Shown: positions 33,765-46,149 of the stretch, in pieces
Layout of the letters: each line of letters starts with the position of its first letter
Numbering within the stretch: the first letter of the stretch is position 1
Origin: Massospora cicadina
Lineage: Eukaryota; Entomophthoromycota; Entomophthoromycetes; Entomophthorales; Entomophthoraceae
Direction of reading: 5' to 3'
Assembly (NCBI GenBank): GCA_022478985.1
Contig: JAKSZP010002666.1
Coordinates: 124,001-188,000, forward strand
DNA length: 64,000 nt
Translations under genes and position numbers: made by a program
The notes under the pieces: generated by a model
Told to the model about the DNA's origin: nothing
Database searches by the model: none
The model's input: only the letters and a program-made list of their open reading frames with translations

Positions 33765-35816
33765 GCCCATTCAACAACCACCAGAACTTAAAATAAAAAA
33801 GAAATACCCTGATGCCAGCCTTGTCACACAATGCCTTCTTTGCTGGGGAATACTCATGGCATGTAACAGCAGCTTATTATAAGGGACTCAAACTTGCTTT
33901 AGACGAGGTGCTCAATAAGTAGGGTTAGCTTCTTCAGAAGTAGAATGACATAATGATTCAGATCAACAACACGTTCAATCAGATGCAAATCCTTGGACAA
34001 TAAAACAGGCAACCCGCTAATTGCCTGGATGACACTATTGATAGACTGCATTATGCAGAGCAAAGTTGTAAGTACCTTCCAGCTCCCTCATCTGAAAGTG
34101 GATGAGAGACAAAGGACTTCTTGGGGAGAATTATATTATGGGGAATGACACTGGATAGCCAGTTAAGAGCTTTTTGCTTAATCTGCAGGTAGCATGAACT
34201 ACTCCACTCAAGATTCAGCTACGGAGATGATTATGTGTCAAAGAACTAAAAACCCCAAGTTATGGCTGTACTGCCTCTCCAAAGGGACCCTTACTACCAC
34301 TGAATAAGCATAAAGACCATCTGCCGGTGGGCCTACTGGGTTAACTCATCATTGAGATACTTCTTATGAGTCTTAACCCATTCCTCAGTATGCTCCAAAG
34401 GGTCACGTTTATCAGCAGAAGGGAGAGGTTTACATTGAGGTGCTGCCTCCATTTGAATGTGATGGGTATATTCATGGCTTCTTTTAAACGTTTTGAGTTT
34501 GCAGTGGAAGGAGCCTCTGAACACATAAAGCTAAATTGTTAATATCCGCTATGGATGTTGGGAGTGCTGACCAAGTCACCTGCTACCTTCCAAGCAGTTC
34601 TGTTACATACCAAGAAGTGAAGGATACTGTGCTGTGGTTGTTTAGCGGTACCACAAAAATATCTCAGTAAAAGGCTGAGTTCTTTAACATTGGTTTCCAG
34701 TGTAATGAGACCCTTCACTTCATTTGCTGAAAAATTTATATTGGAAGTTCGCATGTTCTTTGGGGTGGGTCTTTATCTGTATCAGATGTGTGCGTTTTGA
34801 TGACATCTGTGGTGAAGCCATACTGTGAACTTTACAACGGCATGATTCCAATTTTGGATGATGACGTACCACTGCTCAAGAATGTTCAGTTTATGCGCCA
34901 ACTATCTACTACCTTTTCTATACCCAACACAGAGCAGAAACATACTGCCGTTGTTGCTGGAACTTCTTATCAGGGGATTCTCCCATCCTGCTCATCTTCA
35001 GCCTAGTAACTCCAAGATTTATTATCAAATGCTTGCACTCTACTGAGTTGACCCCATCAGTTTGACTTCTCGCTGCAGTCCTGCTTATGAAAACTGTCAG
35101 CAGCCCAATTACCAACCCAGACCTAATTATGCCGATCATCAGCAATTGCACATATCGCCCTGGCCCTGGTTACGCTTATTGTCAATGATAAAACTATTGG
35201 CCTTTCCCTTTTTCTATGAGAACCAAGGAAGCAGACATATGGGGTTAATAGTTTCAAATGTGGTCACCCTGGCTACCTTGCACAGAGTTGCCCTAACTGT
35301 CAAGTTCACTATTTGCAAACAGATCACAACTACCATGGTAAAGGTGGAGCTGAGTAGAGCTGTGACTCTCTCCCTACGCTTTCCCAACCCCAAACGTCTC
35401 ACCTGAAGAAATTATAGTATACCCAGAGGAAGTCCCTCATTAGATGACGGGTTTTTATACCAGAAACCGTTTAGAGAAGTGAGCGTACTAACATTGGCAC
35501 AAGCCAAGGCATTGGTTGATGAAAATCCTCAGGATCAACCAAGCCCATACGCCCGTCAAATGTTCAACCAAGCCTCTTCAGTCAAGCTGGATACAGCTTC
35601 AGATGCACTTTCTATAAAAATGTAAATGTAGCCCTTCTGGTAGACGCTATAACCAAATAATTATCCTGAAGTTGGTGAGGAAACTATAAAATTTTAGGGA
35701 ATAGAGATTCCTTAAATTCCAAATTATGAAAGGATCAAAATTCTTCTTATTCTGAGTGTACATACTACGACATTTTTGTAGTAAAAAATTGAGTTTGCAC
35801 CAAAATATATGGGCGC
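33765..35816 (+). pseudogene. Element A2 gag
   Basis: The longest uninterrupted A gag. The coiled-coil segment lies near 33890-34030, the capsid-like region at 34540-35000, and a basic, Asn/Pro-rich tail at 35060-35400 (YQPRPNYADHQQ). Near 35250-35300 a knuckle-like segment can be read in one frame (HPGYLAQSCPNC). Every part has a partner in the three pieces of A1. It ends at 35816 in the first codons of the protease active site, where B2 inserted. Confidence 0.7.
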
Positions 35817-36556
35817 TGTAGGAATCCAGCTTTTCTGTGCTACTGGTGCTTATGCCGCTGGATCTCACAAATTTTTTTGATAAATATAATAAATTTACAC
35901 CTAAAAAACTTGGGATTAGAGTTTTTGTTAGTAACGCAGGTTAAAAAGGAAAAGTGTTCCCCTTGATATTTGAATTATCATTATTTAAATAATAACAAGG
36001 GTTGGAGAGAATTTACTAGTAAGTTTGGTATGGCTTGTACTGTCCAAATTAGGAAATATGATAATGCAGCCTATTGAATCTTGGAATACTCACTTCATTT
36101 TAGCTAAACGATAGCAGGGGAATTACTATTAGCTATTATTATCCATGTGGTAATGATTTTAGAAACTTCAGCCAATCCCATTTGAGAAATTTATTGCACC
36201 TTGGGGGACCCCACCAAGCCTATAAAAGGGGGTGGTCCCCGCATATGTGCTTTGAAGGACCTGATTGTGATTGGGGACATTTCTTCCGATGGTCGCCCCA
36301 CAGTCTGTCACATAGTCAGATTAATGACTGCTCAATTTTATGTTTATTGCCCATGAAGGATTTGAAATGGTGGTACCCCAATTATTGGGGTTCATTTGAG
36401 AATTGGCCAAGGTCTTTTGGCCAATATCAGCGTTAGCATCATTTAAGTCAATAGGAACATCATTGCAAACTTGTAAATGCCTGAAATTTCCCTTTTTTCA
36501 GCGGATTTTGACCCAAAACATTCTTCGTTTGCAACTAGGAGGTCAACTGTCCAACA
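35817..36556 (-). repeat. Element B2, 3' LTR
   Basis: Plus-strand ends are TGTAGGAATCCAGC and ACTGTCCAACA. On the element strand a polypurine tract GAGGGGGGTGA lies just before it. It contains the palindromic TATA region at 36204-36240. Confidence 0.9.
36204..36240. promoter_or_regulatory. Palindrome around a TATAAAA motif in the B2 LTR
   Basis: GGGGACCCCACC and GGTGGTCCCC form arms around CTATAAAAGGG. The TATAAAA reads on the plus strand, antisense to B2. The other LTR keeps the TATA core (56625) but has lost part of the stem. B1 has a related C-rich block without the TATA. Confidence 0.4.
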
Positions 36557-36679
36557 TCACCCCCCTCAAATATGTTAGGGGAGAATATAGCCTTAGGAAT
36601 CGGCCTGGTAAGCGATTGATGATAATACCAGTAGAGAAGGACTTTATAGAGTATTCATTTCCTCTCTTGTAGGTGATGG

Positions 36680-37590
36680 TGAAAGGACCTTCCCAAACTG
36701 AGCCAAGTTTGCCGCTTCTATGAGTGGCAGTTATGGTAGTATATTACCATGTCAGATACTTGGAATGTAGGCATGGGGTGTGAGGCTAGTTAGCAGCCTG
36801 TCATTATTTAGTCCCCGTTTTCACTAAATTAGTCATAGCCTCAGATTATAGTTTAATGATATAATGAGCAAATCTTCTCATAACTTTCTCAGGTTCCTCA
36901 ATTCTAGAGGAGAATACATTTTTTGCTAAAAAGACAGTATTCCAGGCTCTCACCATAGAAGACCTGGAATGGAGACATTTTTAGGACCTGATGATAGCTA
37001 ATCTGGTTAACCATCAAAGAATTGGGTAGGTAATGATCCAAGTGAAGAGGATCAGAGGAGGCCATTTTTTGTAAAATGGAAACCAAGGTTCCATTAGCTC
37101 TTTTTACTCCCATTGGTGGGGGGTTATATGGAGCTGAGAAAAGTTGTTGTGTTCTCATAGATGTGGCCAGGATTTTGACTACTATGGAGATGAAGTTTTT
37201 ACCATTATTGCAGAGTAGTACTTGAGGGCAGCTGTGACGTGTGAAAATTTTTAGATGTAAAGGGGTGGCGGTGACCTTAGCTATTTTTGCTAGGAAGAGC
37301 CATAGCTTCAACCCACTTAGTGAATTGGTCAATAGCTACTAGATAAATCTGTTTTCACTATTAGACTGAGGAAGGGGACCTACTACATCCAAACTGATTG
37401 CGTGGAACGGTTGTTTAGGGGTAGTTGTAAGGTACATGTATCTAGTCTTGAAACCTGATTTCTTCTTACATGTAAAGCATGCTTCCAAGATGGCAATAGA
37501 TACCATCATACCATCCCAATATAACCGATCCTTAATTCACTCATAAGTATTCATTGCCCCTCCATGACCTAGGGTGGAATGAGCTTCTAA
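36680..37590 (-). pseudogene. Element B2 integrase
   Basis: Minus strand. The zinc-binding end reads AHSTLGHGGAMNTYE and CFTCKKKSG. The frame 37332-36904 covers the catalytic core: VLLCNNGKNF, where the second Asp is Asn, and GVKRANGTLVS, where the catalytic Glu is Lys. KMSPFQVFYGESLE follows. Both substitutions are G-to-A type at the DNA level on the coding strand. No chromodomain is present. Confidence 0.8.
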
Positions 37591-38300
37591 GATAGCAGGT
37601 ACATGTTCTGAGGGCCGAAGTAAGGTAGCCATTTTGTCCCAACATGTTTAGACAACTTCCCTTCCTCCACTTTGGTGTTATGGGAGTTCTGGGCTACCAT
37701 TTTCTGAACAGGCTCATCTTCATCCTCCCAGTCATTAGAGGTCATTAAGAGGTCATGTAACTTCTCCGCTTCACAATTATCAAAGTGAAGGACTGGTAAA
37801 AGAGTCAACCCATCAACATTCATGTGACGGGTTCCAAAATGGTGTACAATCTTCATATTGTAATTCTGGAGCTTTAGAGACCAGTGAGCTAAATGGCATG
37901 TAGGATCTTTCATGTTCTGTAACCATTTTAGGGAAGCGTGGTCAGTAACCACAGTGAAGGTAGTTCCATATAGGAAAGGGCGAAAGTGCTTTACAGCTAA
38001 CTGAACAGAGAGGCACTCCTCCTCCATTACACTGTAGTAGTGGTTCACCACTGAATACATCTTACTAAAATAGGACACAGGATAACCTACTCCATTTTCG
38101 TCCAATTGTGCTAAGATGGCTCCAACGGTATAGTTCAAAGCATCAGTAAATAAAAAAGGGCTTATCATAATCAGGGTGCCGTAGGATTGGGCTTTGTTGC
38201 AGCAGTTGCTTCAGCGTCTTAAAGGCGGCCTTCTATTTAGCACCCCAATAGATTTGGGTATCCTTAGTCAGTAGGCTAATAAGGGTTTGCTAAGCTGGAT
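37587..38300 (-). pseudogene. Element B2 RNase H
   Basis: An open minus-strand frame of 193 residues (38168-37587). FLFTDALNYTVGAILAQLDE carries the first catalytic Asp, followed by EEECLSVQLAVKHF, VVTDHASLKWLQNM and RHMNVDGLTLL. It runs on into the linker to integrase (NDWEDEDEPVQKMV), which B1 also has. This is one of the longest intact pol frames in the window. Confidence 0.85.
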
Positions 38301-39110
38301 AAACTTAGGGATGAACTGATGGTAATACTCCATCATTCCTAGGAACACCTGAATATCCTAAAATTTTTATTGGGAAAATTTTTTGAGACTGCTATAACCT
38401 TATCTTGGATTATTTGCTTATTTTTTTGAGAGAATAAAAAACTGTTTAAGTAATTCCTATTTCTTTTTAGAAAAAAGTACACTACGAGGGCTTTAACTTG
38501 ATATTGGACCTACATAGCCGTTGAAACACATCCTTCAGGTGATCAAGTTGTTCGTTAAAAGTTTTTAAGGATATTGAAATGTCATTGAGGTAGACAATGA
38601 CACAGCTTAATATCAGGTCCTGCATAATATGATACATCACATGCTGGAAATCTGCAGGTGCGTTACACATCTCTTGAGGTAATTGTGTGGTTTAGAAGAG
38701 ACCCTCACTACAAATAAGAGCGCATTTTTCTTGATCCTGAGGAGAAAGGTCCATTTGTCAATAGACGCTAGCTAAGTCCATGGCGGAGAATAAGTTATAG
38801 CCAGAAAGTTTGGCCAGGGCATTATCAATATTAGGTAGAGGATAGCTATCCTTTTTGCTGAGGTTATTTAAATTGCAATAGTCCATGACTATCTGATGAC
38901 CTCCTTTTTTATTAGCAAGAGGGGGAAGACCAAGGGCTTTGTGAAGGAAGTAGCAACCCCGCGTCTAGTAACTGATGAAGCTTTTTCCTCAGTTACTGTT
39001 CCTCCAGCTTTGACTTGCAGTAAGGTTTTGACTGAATGGAATGAGGATCAACCACATCAATGCAGTGGCACCAGCCCTTCATGTGGCCTTAGTCATTATC
39101 TGGTTTGAAT
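38300..39110 (-). pseudogene. Element B2 reverse transcriptase
   Basis: Minus strand. Motif B reads EMCNAPADFQHVMYH and motif C CVIVYLNDISISL, where YLDD has become YLND (first Asp lost). Motif A is near DKWTFLLRIKKN, and the start reads IVMDYCNLNN-like near 38880. Frameshifts lie near 38430 and 38690. A short A/T-rich stretch near 38400-38460 looks inserted or expanded compared with B1. Confidence 0.75.
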
Positions 39111-39234
39111 AATATATCGCAATAATTGTTAAGGAAAGTGTAAACTATTTCCAGCTCATCTGGGGTCAGCTTTTCCGAGATATGGACGTTGGGTAAAGTA
39201 CATACCAGGTTGTCAGTTGGCAGGCCCATATCCA

Positions 39235-39640
39235 TCATAGAGCCAATGGATTGAATTTGTTAATGCCTCCACAGGGACTAACACGCCACTGCCAATCTTC
39301 TGGTTTTTTTACAATTATGTCTTTTGAGGTGAGGTTCCCCAATAGCAAAGTAAAGGGCCTATGAAAATCTGGATCAAGAATTCCAGGAATTACCCGAGGC
39401 TCCAAGGGACTAACGCCCTCAATACTTATGAGGCATAACAAATAGTGGTGTAGGATTTGAAGCGTGATTTCTGTGTCAAGCACTTGTTGCTCACCAGGCT
39501 TAATCAAGACCTCATCCGCAGCATAGAAAGGGATACCTTCCATAGCATCTACTAAACTGGGAAATTTCCTTTTGTTGCACCCAGAAGTGTAATAAGGCAA
39601 AGTTATAGCTGCGAAGGGGTATTCGACCAGGAAAGAATAT
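39235..39640 (-). pseudogene. Element B2 dUTPase-like domain
   Basis: The minus-strand frame 39717-39235 (160 residues) contains, in order, GIPFYAADEVLIKPGEQQVL, then TEITLQILHHYLLCLISIEG and RVIPGILDPDFHRPFTLLLG. The correspondence to dUTPase is GxDLYAAxDVxIxPGE, then the motif 2 region, then GVIDxDYRGxIxVxLxN. Here the motif 3 Asp (GILDPD) is kept. It is the cleanest example of this domain in the window. No glycine-rich motif 5 is visible. Confidence 0.65.
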
Positions 39641-39699
39641 TTATGCTTGCTGGGTTCTTTATTAGTTAAGAATAACGGGACTTCATAGTTGAGCAACGA

Positions 39700-40060
39700 T
39701 AGGAAACCTTGCTTCATGTTGATTATTCCTCGTACTCAATCATAAATTGAGTGATAATGAGCATATCATATGCATTGTTGTCCAAAGCCACAGCAGGGCT
39801 GATAAAATAAGCTCCCAATTCGAATGGTAAGGGTAGAGTAAGCCCTTTTTCATGGGTATTATTGGGGCCTCAGTTAAGAATTCTTGGTGTACTCCAAATC
39901 AGCGCTACCTTTGTCCTCTTTGATAAGCTTAGTGGAGATCACATTAACTTGGGATCCAGTGTCCAGCATGGCTAGTATTTAGACCTTTTGAATGACCACT
40001 TCAACCTTAGCGTTCCTCCAAAGTTAAGCAACAAAGATAAGACCTCCTTGAACCAGAAGG
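39700..40060 (-). pseudogene. Element B2 protease
   Basis: Minus strand. LAMLDTGSQVNVISTKLIKE carries an intact D-T-G-S active-site loop near 39960. ALDNNAYDMLIITQFMIEYE follows as the second half, matching B1. Stops occur between the two. Confidence 0.8.
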
Positions 40061-40610
40061 TGGAGGTTAGTTTTTAGCAGTCACAGGGCTTCTATCCAAG
40101 GTGGATTTTATGGGATGAACCCACTGAAGAAGTCGAATCAATCCAGCTAAAAATTGGTCACCATCACTGGAAGTGTCAATATCTTTTGGACACCCTATTG
40201 TTAGACTGAGGTACGTTTCCTAAGGTATGGTAGACTGGTCTACTCCCCCCAAATTCAAATGACTAGGAAACTATACTTCCGCTGGAGATCCCAATACATA
40301 GTAATTAACATCATCATAGCCTCCTTCAGATTCCTCCACAAAGGTTTTATCAACAACTGACAAAGCCACGATTGAGGTATGGGAGATGGCCACAGGAGAT
40401 AGATAGCCTTGGGGCGCATATTTACCAGCTTGGCTGGAGGGAAAGACATAGCCGCTTTGGTAATCTTGTGTGGGAGTATGGTATTAGCTACCTTACAGGG
40501 CTCTAATTTTTAGGAGAAAGTGATATCAGTTTTGAATTGCACTGAGGAAGCAGTTTTACTAGGGTAGGTAAAGGTTGCCCACCCCAACTGTTCTACAGGT
40601 CGAAGCTCTT
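40060..40610 (-). pseudogene. Element B2 gag, C-terminal part
   Basis: It lies between the protease and the E insertion. Frame 40449-40255 and neighbours are proline- and lysine-rich with no readable knuckle (ELRPVEQLGWATFTYPSKTA near 40600). It joins, on the other side of E, with the gag part ending at 55574. Confidence 0.5.
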
Positions 40611-42029
40611 TGTAAGTCTTGGGGAACATCCCCTGTGCATGGAATGGGCAATCTTCCCATTTTAAGTAAAAAAGGTTCAAAGGGGGCAGCTGTACCCCTC
40701 ATTACCCAGGGTGACCTCGCCCACGTGGTAGACAAGCGCTAGGTAACGGCTCTCCCTCTTTGGATCCCTCCCCGATGCCCATGCTACCTCAGCCAAACTT
40801 GTCCACTGGATCAGGAAAATCTATGCTGAGATCACCAAATCGAAGTTGATTGGTCCGAAACTGATTGAAATCAAGCCTGATGATCAGAAACCACATAGTT
40901 AAAAAGGATTGAAGATTGAATTATCAGCTGAAATTGCTGATGGTTTCAATTTGGCTAGCAGTGCAATTTTCAAAACTAATCCCATCTCAAAATTATCGGC
41001 GATAATCCCCAATGTGCAAGTAGTACCATTTTAAACCATTGATATAGTTCAAAGCTCCCACCTGCCAAATTGGGATTTGTGGCCAATGCAACCCTTTTAA
41101 CCAAACGAATGGCCCGCGACTGGGCATAAGTGGGTTAGGAATCCCAAACCTGTTTTCAACCAATTTGGACTGCCTCTATGTGAGGTGGCTCTGGGAATTC
41201 CCATTGCTTGTTGGCCAGATGCCGTTGTTCCAACTGCTATAAATGCAGTCGAGCCTTGGTTTAGGTGTTTGAGGTTAAACTGACAGTGACTCAGCCTGCC
41301 AACAAATCCTTGGATGTTGGTTCCCATTGAGCTTATCTGCCCCCTTCCCCAAAAACATCGCTTGTTAGATCAAACTTGTGGGACCCAATCCCTTCTTGTT
41401 CCCATATCAATTGACCACCATTTAATCAGTTGCATCACACTGAGAAGATTGTTGGTCAATTTTCTTTACTTTCTTTTAATTTAATTTTGCCGCAAAAACT
41501 ATCAATTTCTACTTATTTGATATCCTTTTGGCCGTATTACTGATGGCATTACTCTGGTGGCCTGTTGATCCCTATACTGGATGGGCTTTACCAGTATTGA
41601 TGATTAGTATGACTCCCACCATTGTCAACCGGATTCAGCGATCCAGATACTTCTGGCAATTCACTTCCTTATTTTGACTATACGCCATCAATATTTAATG
41701 AGATCTTGTGGCCTTACATTCACCATTTCCTTACGCGGATCTGCTCCTTGTCTCCTCACTGCAATGAACCCACCCACTGGTAACCCTATAGAAGCTATCT
41801 AATGGTACTTCACCTGTAGCAAGACCTCAAGTGTCAGGGTTTGTCTCCATTTGGTTCTTTTTGGGTTGCTATTCACAATTGCCCTACACCAACGTTTATC
41901 ATTTCCCAATTTTTGGCTTAATACAACGTCATAAATGCGGCAATGCATCTGACATTCTGGCATGCTTTTTGGGTGCTTGCACATTTAACTGATAGGCTGG
42001 TTTAAACTTATTCTGCCGTTTTCATGACA
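40611..42029 (+). repeat. Element E, 5' LTR
   Basis: It starts TGTAAGTCTTGGG and ends TTTTCATGACA. It aligns throughout with 54147-55573. Small frames inside it (for example on the minus strand at 41097-41327) are chance. Confidence 0.9.
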
Positions 42030-42960
42030 TAATCGACCAACCATTATTACATGCAACTTCTGCCCTGCTCTTCAAGGTGGGCGACGCAGTGGTTACCCTA
42101 TATTAAATGAAAATGCAATCATTAGTCTGATTTTTGTTGTTCATTTGAACACTTGCCAAATTTTGAATTGTATACGCTATACCTTGGAGAAACTTCTCCA
42201 GGCTGGAAGACCCTCGTGGATTACTACCTCTCTTACCAAATATTTAGGAAGAAAATCACATGTTTCTTCCCAAAATATTGTGAACTTGGTTCTAGACGCT
42301 ATTGCTGAGGTGCAAATGCATTCAGAAATTGCCCTTAACAATGCTTCTGCGTTATTCCATGCCCAACAAGTGGTCACTTTTTTGGACGCTGTAGAAGGGG
42401 ATGCCTGTCAGTGGGTACAAGGCCTTCTTTGTACTTCTTCACAAGCGGGGGATCCCACCTCACTGATTGCTGTTGTATTGGCAGCTTTCAAACCCCCTGC
42501 GTCACTCAGAATGTTATTTTAATTGCTTTCAACTATGGCTGATGCCCCCATCTTGGCTTCTTTAAAGTCTACCTTCCACAAACAGGCTCCCACACTGGAT
42601 CTCCCTAATGATTTGCTTCAGGAAATCTTTAATTCAGGGTTGGATTCCGTTTCTGCTCATCACAAGGTTTAGTCCACCTTGAAAGGAACAGTGGATCAAA
42701 TATGTAATGCTGCAACCACTATAAACTCCTCACCTCACTATACTTCCCACTATCAAGGAAGAAAACTTATGAAAGGAATATCCAACAATGACGTGGATGC
42801 AGTTTTTACCATTGAACCAGTGTTAATTTCGGCCTCAGAGCCCATCACTACTCCTGCATCGGGATTGTGTTGTCCTGGTTCACCTATAAATGAATCATTA
42901 AAAGTTCAGATGTAGGAAGCCGGTCACCAAGCCCTTGTTCTTCCCAACTTTACTCCATAA
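42030..42960 (+). pseudogene. Element E gag
   Basis: The frame 42145-42522 (125 residues) reads like a chromovirus gag: VTFLDAVEGDACQWVQGL corresponds to the start of the capsid (family: FxGxxxxAxxWxxxL). The sequence after 42520 is broken and gives SPHYTSHYQGRKLMKGI, the basic tail. No CCHC knuckle can be read. The protein would form the particle shell. Confidence 0.65.
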
Positions 42961-43039
42961 AAGGCCCCAATCTTCCCCTTTTTGCCTGCCATTTCCTCAG
43001 CTATAACAGAAGCGCCAAATCTACCAATAAACTAAACTT

Positions 43040-43400
43040 CGCTTATTTCGTATTACCTATGAGTATTAGTATTAGATCCCACCACATATCCTTTGAGGCT
43101 TTGGTGGATACCAGAGCCACGGTTAATTTTATGAGCATCAAGTTAGCCCAACAATTGGAGCTGGACATGGACGTAGGTCTTTTGGTGATGGTGGCTTCTT
43201 CAGCCTCCGTGATATTGTATATAGTTTGTAAGCCAGTACCTTTTTTGGTACATCAGTTTAGCTTCTGCAATTGGTTTTCAAAAATGCCAAACTTAGTGTT
43301 TCCAGCGATCTTATGGTTGGATGGTGGTGCCAACAACATCTTAGAATCCACCTGGAGTCAAACATGTAGTCATTTGTTAATGATCAATTGGAGGGTGAAT
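43040..43400 (+). pseudogene. Element E protease
   Basis: The frame 43059-43484 contains SFEALVDTRATVNFMSIKLA, the chromovirus protease active site normally reading ALVDSGATxNFI. Gly of the D-T-G triad is Arg, which would disable it. VFPAILWLDGGANN follows, the counterpart of a G(M)PWL stretch after the second strand. Confidence 0.8.
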
Positions 43401-43489
43401 TTCCCTTTAGTTGACACTCTTAAGAAAACTCAAAGTTGCAGCTTTATTACTTCCCTCGTATCTCCTGAAGGTCTTCCATTCTGATTTTC

Positions 43490-44580
43490 CTGAAGATTTT
43501 ATGTGCTATTGAAGTATCTTCGAGTCCAAAAAGGCAGATCATCTGCCTCCTCATACTAAATTTGACCTGAGATTTAGAACAACAGTGCAGTTGGTTAATT
43601 TCAACTGTCCTTTGTATCCCCACACAGCGGAGGAGGAGGTCGCACTTAACACTTTTATTAAATAGTATGCTTAAAAAGGGTAGTTGTTTAAGGATACATC
43701 ACCAGTCATTTCTCCCATCGTCTTCTCCAAAAAGCAATGGTTCCCTCCATCCCTGCATGGATTACGGACACTTAAACAAAGTTACAGTTCACGATCCCTA
43801 CCCTTCGCCCCTGGAGCAGACTATCAGTCAAGCAATTGCTAAATCTCATGTGTTTTATGAGCTGAATCTCTTTAGTTTCTTCAACTAGATTTTGGTGATG
43901 GAAGGGCAAGAAAGGCTAATTGCAATATGAGCAAAGTGAGGCATTTTTAAATTCTGCATAATACCCTTTGAGTTAAAAATGTGCCCGCTAAATTTCAACA
44001 AATGATTGACAGTGTACTGGGCGACCTCAGATTCACTTGCAAGGTTGCATATATTAACAACATTCTGGTTCACTCCTCAACTCCCAAACAACACGCTAAA
44101 GACTTGGAAGAGGTAGTGGCTGCTTTGCATAAGGTGGGCTTATTCATCAAGCCTTCCAAATGCAAGTTCTATAAGTAGGAAGTTACTTTTCTCAGGAACC
44201 TAGTCCTAAAGGATGGCTATGCAATTCTGCTAAGTTGGATGCTATCCATGAATGGCCAACTCTGACAACCCAGAAACAATTATGGAGTTTCTTGGGCACC
44301 ATTATTAGCCTAGAGAAATTTTCCCCAGCCCTTTCCCAGTTAGCCGCCCTGCTCCACCCCCTATCGGGCAAAGATATGCCATTTCATTGGACGCCAGAAT
44401 GCCAGCAGGAATTTGAGTTGATCAAAGAGGTTTTCTTATCACCGCCCATCCTGAAACACACAGATCCTGCCAAGCCATATATTGTTGCATGTGATGCCTC
44501 CTCAGTAGTAATGGGGGAAGTTCTGCTCCAAGAGCATGATGGCTTGGAACATCCGGTTGCCTACCTTTCAAAATAATTTT
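43490..44580 (+). pseudogene. Element E reverse transcriptase
   Basis: Blocks in order: GSLHPCMDYGHLNKVTVHDP (43740), YELNLFSFFN (motif A region), MCPAKFQQMIDSVLGDL (motif B, 43980), KVAYINNILVHSST (motif C, 44040) and KPSKCKFYK. YxDD has become YINN, losing both catalytic Asp residues. The frame 44235-44576 covers the thumb and start of RNase H (SFLGTIISLEKFSPALSQLA). Frameshifts lie near 43880 and 44175. Confidence 0.85.
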
Positions 44581-45060
44581 CTTCTATGGAGAAATCATGG
44601 GCCATCAACAAAAGGAGTTAGCAGCAGTAGCATGGGCGTTGATTATTGGAGGTATCTGTTACAGTGTACCCAGCATGAGTTAACTGTGCACATGGATCAC
44701 CAAGCTCTCTTGTATTTCTGTAAACCCCAGAAATTGGTGCATCAGCAAGCTCGCACCTATTGAGACTTATGCAGGTTCAATCTCATCTAGAATTTCATAA
44801 AAGGTAAAATTAAAGTACTTCCCAGTCTTCTTAGCTGCAACCTGAACCACTGTTCCTCTAACCCATATGCAGTGGACCCTGTTACTATTATCCCCACCAC
44901 TCAAATATTGTTGATTGTTCCTCCCATTGTTTCTTCAGTCGCCCTTGCCTCAACGCCCTCCTAGTTACACAGGTTTTAGCCGCCCAAATGACCTGCCCTG
45001 AAGGAGTGGAGTTATTTGAGCAATTGTCCCACCAAAATAAAAAACACTCCCTATATTCCT
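44490..45060 (+). pseudogene. Element E RNase H
   Basis: YIVACDASSVVMGEVLLQEH carries the first Asp, EKSWAINKKELAAV is readable with a frameshift near 44590, and HMDHQALLYFCKPQKL matches the VxTDHxxLxYF block. The end near 44770 and the linker to integrase are heavily broken. Confidence 0.8.
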
Positions 45061-46149
45061 TGGTGGAGTGCCTCATTTAACTTAGGTCGTGAATTTTAGT
45101 TCCTCCTCTCTTCAGAGCTGAGGCATTTTATATGCATCACGACCATCCCACGATCAGCCATCTGGGCAATAAGAAATGCTTAGATTTGATCAAATTGGAC
45201 TTGCAATTGGGCTAGTTTAACTAAGGAAGTTCTGGCATGGATCACAATTATGTTACTTGTACTCCGGCTGAGTCAGACCACTCAGGAAGAAATGGTCTCC
45301 TACAACCCTTGCAACAGGCGGAGGGTCTATGGACATTGGTGTCTGTGGATTTTATTGTCAAACTCCCCAGTCTTAACGATTTCATGGAAGAGATTTTGGT
45401 AGTTGATCATTTCATCAGGTTTTCCCTTTTTATCCCCTGTGCTTCCAAAATTATGTTGGAAGAACCTCTCGTCTCTTTGTGCGTCATGTGTATTCAATGT
45501 TTGGTCTCATGTAGGAGATCATCTGCGACCGTGGCTCACAGTTCACAGTGCAGTTCTGGAGTGAACTTCGATCAAATTTAATAATTTCCCCCTGTCACTC
45601 CACAGGGAATCATCCCCAGTCCGATGGACAAACCAAGCAAGTTAACCAAGTCTTAGAACAGTAACAGCGTTGCTATGCTGCAGCCGCACAGGACACCTGG
45701 GCTAACAACCTTCCTCTTGCTTAATTTGCCTACAACAACAGGATTCACGCTTTTACGGGGTTTTCTACTTATGAAGCGCCGCTTGGATATAATCCCTTTC
45801 ATCAGTCTACCCTGCTTGCGGCTCAAGGCCCAAGCTGCCGCAGATCATGCTGAACATGTTAGACCTACTTTAATCCTTAGTGCAGGAGCACTTCACTAAA
45901 GCTATCAAAGTCTACAAGATGTTCACAGATCATAAGCAACTCCCTAGTCATGACATAACGGTGGGCTCCTATGTTATGCTCGATATGCATCATTTGAGAA
46001 TGCAAATACCTCCTGTAAGTTTGCAAGTAAGCGTTTAGGCCCTCATTTGGTAGACAAATAATTGGGCAATGGTGCGTTCCAATTAAAACAACCAGCCCAT
46101 TAGGAAACAGCACCTCATCTTCCAAGTTTTCAGTTGTCACCATTTCAGG
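45060..46149 (+). pseudogene. Element E integrase
   Basis: The zinc-binding end reads YMHHDHPTISHLGNKKCL near 45130. The core follows: SVDFIVKLPSLNDFMEEILV, then the second Asp region IICDRGSQFTVQFWSEL (Asp kept), and HPQSDGQTKQVNQVLEQ, where the usual catalytic Glu of DGQTERVNQ is Lys. FTKAIKVYKMFTDHKQLPSH and VGSYVMLDMHHLRMQ give the C-terminal region. The coding reading stops at 46149 where F inserted and resumes at 53803. Confidence 0.85.

Noticed and set aside
36182..36672. Plus-strand open frames of 84 and 89 codons
   Set aside because: They lie in the B2 3' LTR and its border with pol. Not conserved in the 5' LTR.
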